Program-made: the position numbers and the translations under genes
The notes under the pieces: generated by a model
What the model was told of the DNA's origin: nothing
The model's input: only the letters and a program-made list of their open reading frames with translations
The model's database searches: none
DNA from: Neodontobutis hainanensis
Lineage: Eukaryota > Chordata > Actinopteri > Gobiiformes > Odontobutidae
Length of the DNA: 64,000 nucleotides
Reading direction: 5' to 3'
Assembly: GCA_024349245.1 (NCBI GenBank)
Contig: JALDNG010000099.1
Span: 2,235,001-2,299,000 of the forward strand
In this document: positions 62,880 through 64,000 of the stretch, piece by piece
How the letters are laid out: every line of letters begins with the position of its first letter
How positions within the stretch are numbered: position 1 is the stretch's first letter

Positions 62880-63200
62880 ATCAAAATCAGAATCAGAATC
62901 AGAAAAGGTTTATAGCCATTGTTGGTGAACATTCACAAACTAGGAACTTGCTTCGGTTATAAGGTGCAACATGAAGGGCATGCATAAAATATAAAATAAA
63001 ATACAATATAAATAAAATATACAGAATAAAAACTTGAATATATACACACAATTTACAGTTGTTGGATATGGTGCCAAATTTGCAGTGCAATGAATAGTTC
63101 TTGATATTATGTGCTTATTAAAGTGACAAGTGTTATGAAGTGTTAATGAGTCCAGTGGCGGAGGGGAAGAAACTGTTCTTAGGGTGGGAGGTTCTGGTGT
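62880..63200. repeat. interspersed repeat inserted in the foldback spacer
   Basis: AATCAGAATCAGAAAAGGTTTA, GGAACTTGCTTCGGTTATAA and GGAGGGGAAGAAACTGTTCTTA are parts of a common fish repeat. It interrupts the symmetric structure of 61781-63777 and so is younger than it. Confidence 0.6.
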
Positions 63201-63796
63201 TATTTTTTTTAAGAAAAAAAAAAAAGTGCATAATACTATTAGGCTAGTACTATAATTATAAAGTGGATTGAAGTGACTAGGTCACATGACCTGAAAGCTA
63301 TTGAAATTTTTTTTATATATATATAAAATTTATTATAAAATCCAAAAAAACATAAAAGTGAAAAAAAAGAGGTGCATGATGCCACTAGATTAGATCTCTT
63401 ATTTTAAAGTGGTTTGGAGAAAATACATTTGTTTATCTTGAAGCTATTGAATTTATTTATTTACTTCATTCTCCGTGATCGTCATTTATTGACGGTCCCT
63501 AAGCATTAATGCTGAGTTCGACGCAACCATGACACATTCGTTGGACACAGACAACATAACCTCCCAGTGAAAGTGTGGAGCCGAATATTCAACGTCAATC
63601 TAACTTCACCACGGTTAATTTCTTGCCATGTTTTAGACCAAGACTGAAGTATAACTTGATCAGATGCGACGCCATGCTTCCTCGCATAGTAGGCTACGTT
63701 GCTTCCGATAAAGCTTTAAAAAAGAAAAGTCATCATGAAATAACGTGATAGTATCGTGATAGTATCACGTTATTATGTTCTGCGCGAGCATCGTGC

Positions 63797-64000
63797 CAGC
63801 CTCCGGTCGGCTGAGAGAAAATGGCGCAAGTCAAAAGATTGTACTGACCTCTCTACCTACCAGTCTCTCCTCTCTAATTTCTCTGCTGAGGTCACCTCTG
63901 CAAAAACCATCTACTACCATTCTAAGTTAATCAACTCACCTGACTCACGCACTCTCTTTAAAACCTTGTCTGCCCTCCTTTGTCCGCCTGCTCCCCCTCC
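63797..64000 (+). mobile_element. L2-like LINE, partial, running off the window
   Basis: Open plus-strand frame from about 63804 reads LRSAERKWRKSKDCTDLSTY, LLSNFSAEVTSAKTIYY, LFKTLSALLCPPAPP. This is the segment between endonuclease and RT of L2-type LINEs. The frame is still open at the window end. Confidence 0.8.

Larger units (their letters stand above)
61781..63777. mobile_element. 2-kb palindromic foldback element with internal tandem units
   Basis: Left arm 61781-62395 and right arm 63222-63777 are long inverted copies of each other (for example AAGCATGGCGTCGCAGCTGA on the left and TCAGATGCGACGCCATGCTT on the right). The left arm holds a (TA)n expansion that the right arm lacks. Between and within the arms are four or more units of about 140 bases (starts near 62107, 62310, 62449 and 62590), each with CAATAGCTTTCAGGTCATGTGACC-type sequence and ATCATGCACACCTC. 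No transposase ORF is visible. Confidence 0.85.

Overview
This is a teleost fish nuclear genomic segment. The genes have many short exons and AT-rich introns, the proteins are vertebrate extracellular and membrane proteins, and the introns carry typical fish repeats: Tc1-like, L2-like and Penelope-like elements, tRNA-derived SINEs, hAT-like MITEs and long (TA)n arrays. Gene order matches the mammalian MEP1A / ADGRF5 / ADGRF1 neighbourhood as I recall it. I cannot name the species.

Three protein-coding genes can be reconstructed exon by exon, and all reading-frame phases close. (1) 899-10104, plus strand: meprin A alpha-type metalloprotease (astacin, MAM, MATH, EGF), 14 coding exons, about 664 codons. 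An in-frame TGA stops translation just before a still recognisable transmembrane segment. (2) 11291-23452, minus strand: an adhesion GPCR of the ADGRF group, 16 coding exons, 1019 aa. It has a beta/Cys-rich module, SEA, two Ig-like domains, a hormone-receptor-like domain, GAIN/GPS and 7TM. (3) 34501-58505, minus strand: adgrf5 (GPR116, Ig-hepta), about 1518 aa as modelled. Its N-terminal module is present three times, because a 2.37-kb block with four phase 1-1 exons is tandemly duplicated almost without change (46558-48928 and 48929-51305). A decayed partial copy follows at 51306-51860.

Layout: 1-450 minisatellite and SINE; 899-10250 mep1a with LINE and SINE debris in its introns; about 10250 the tail-to-tail junction where the two transcripts probably abut; 11.3-27.4 kb the ADGRF-like gene, with a hAT-like MITE, SINEs, a Penelope-like element carrying a GIY-YIG ORF, and a dead Tc1 element; 27.4-34.1 kb intergenic, mostly a decayed non-LTR retrotransposon; 34.1-58.5 kb adgrf5; 58.5-64 kb no host gene, but a SINE, a possible solo LTR, a 2-kb palindromic foldback element and the start of an L2-like LINE running off the end.

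Functionally, meprin is a secreted or brush-border protease that cuts extracellular proteins. The two receptors are autoproteolytic adhesion GPCRs with intact GPS motifs (HL/T). The most interesting features are the in-frame module amplification of adgrf5, the stop codon that should turn meprin into an obligately secreted form, a 7-nt microexon, two GC-AG introns and the palindromic element near the end.
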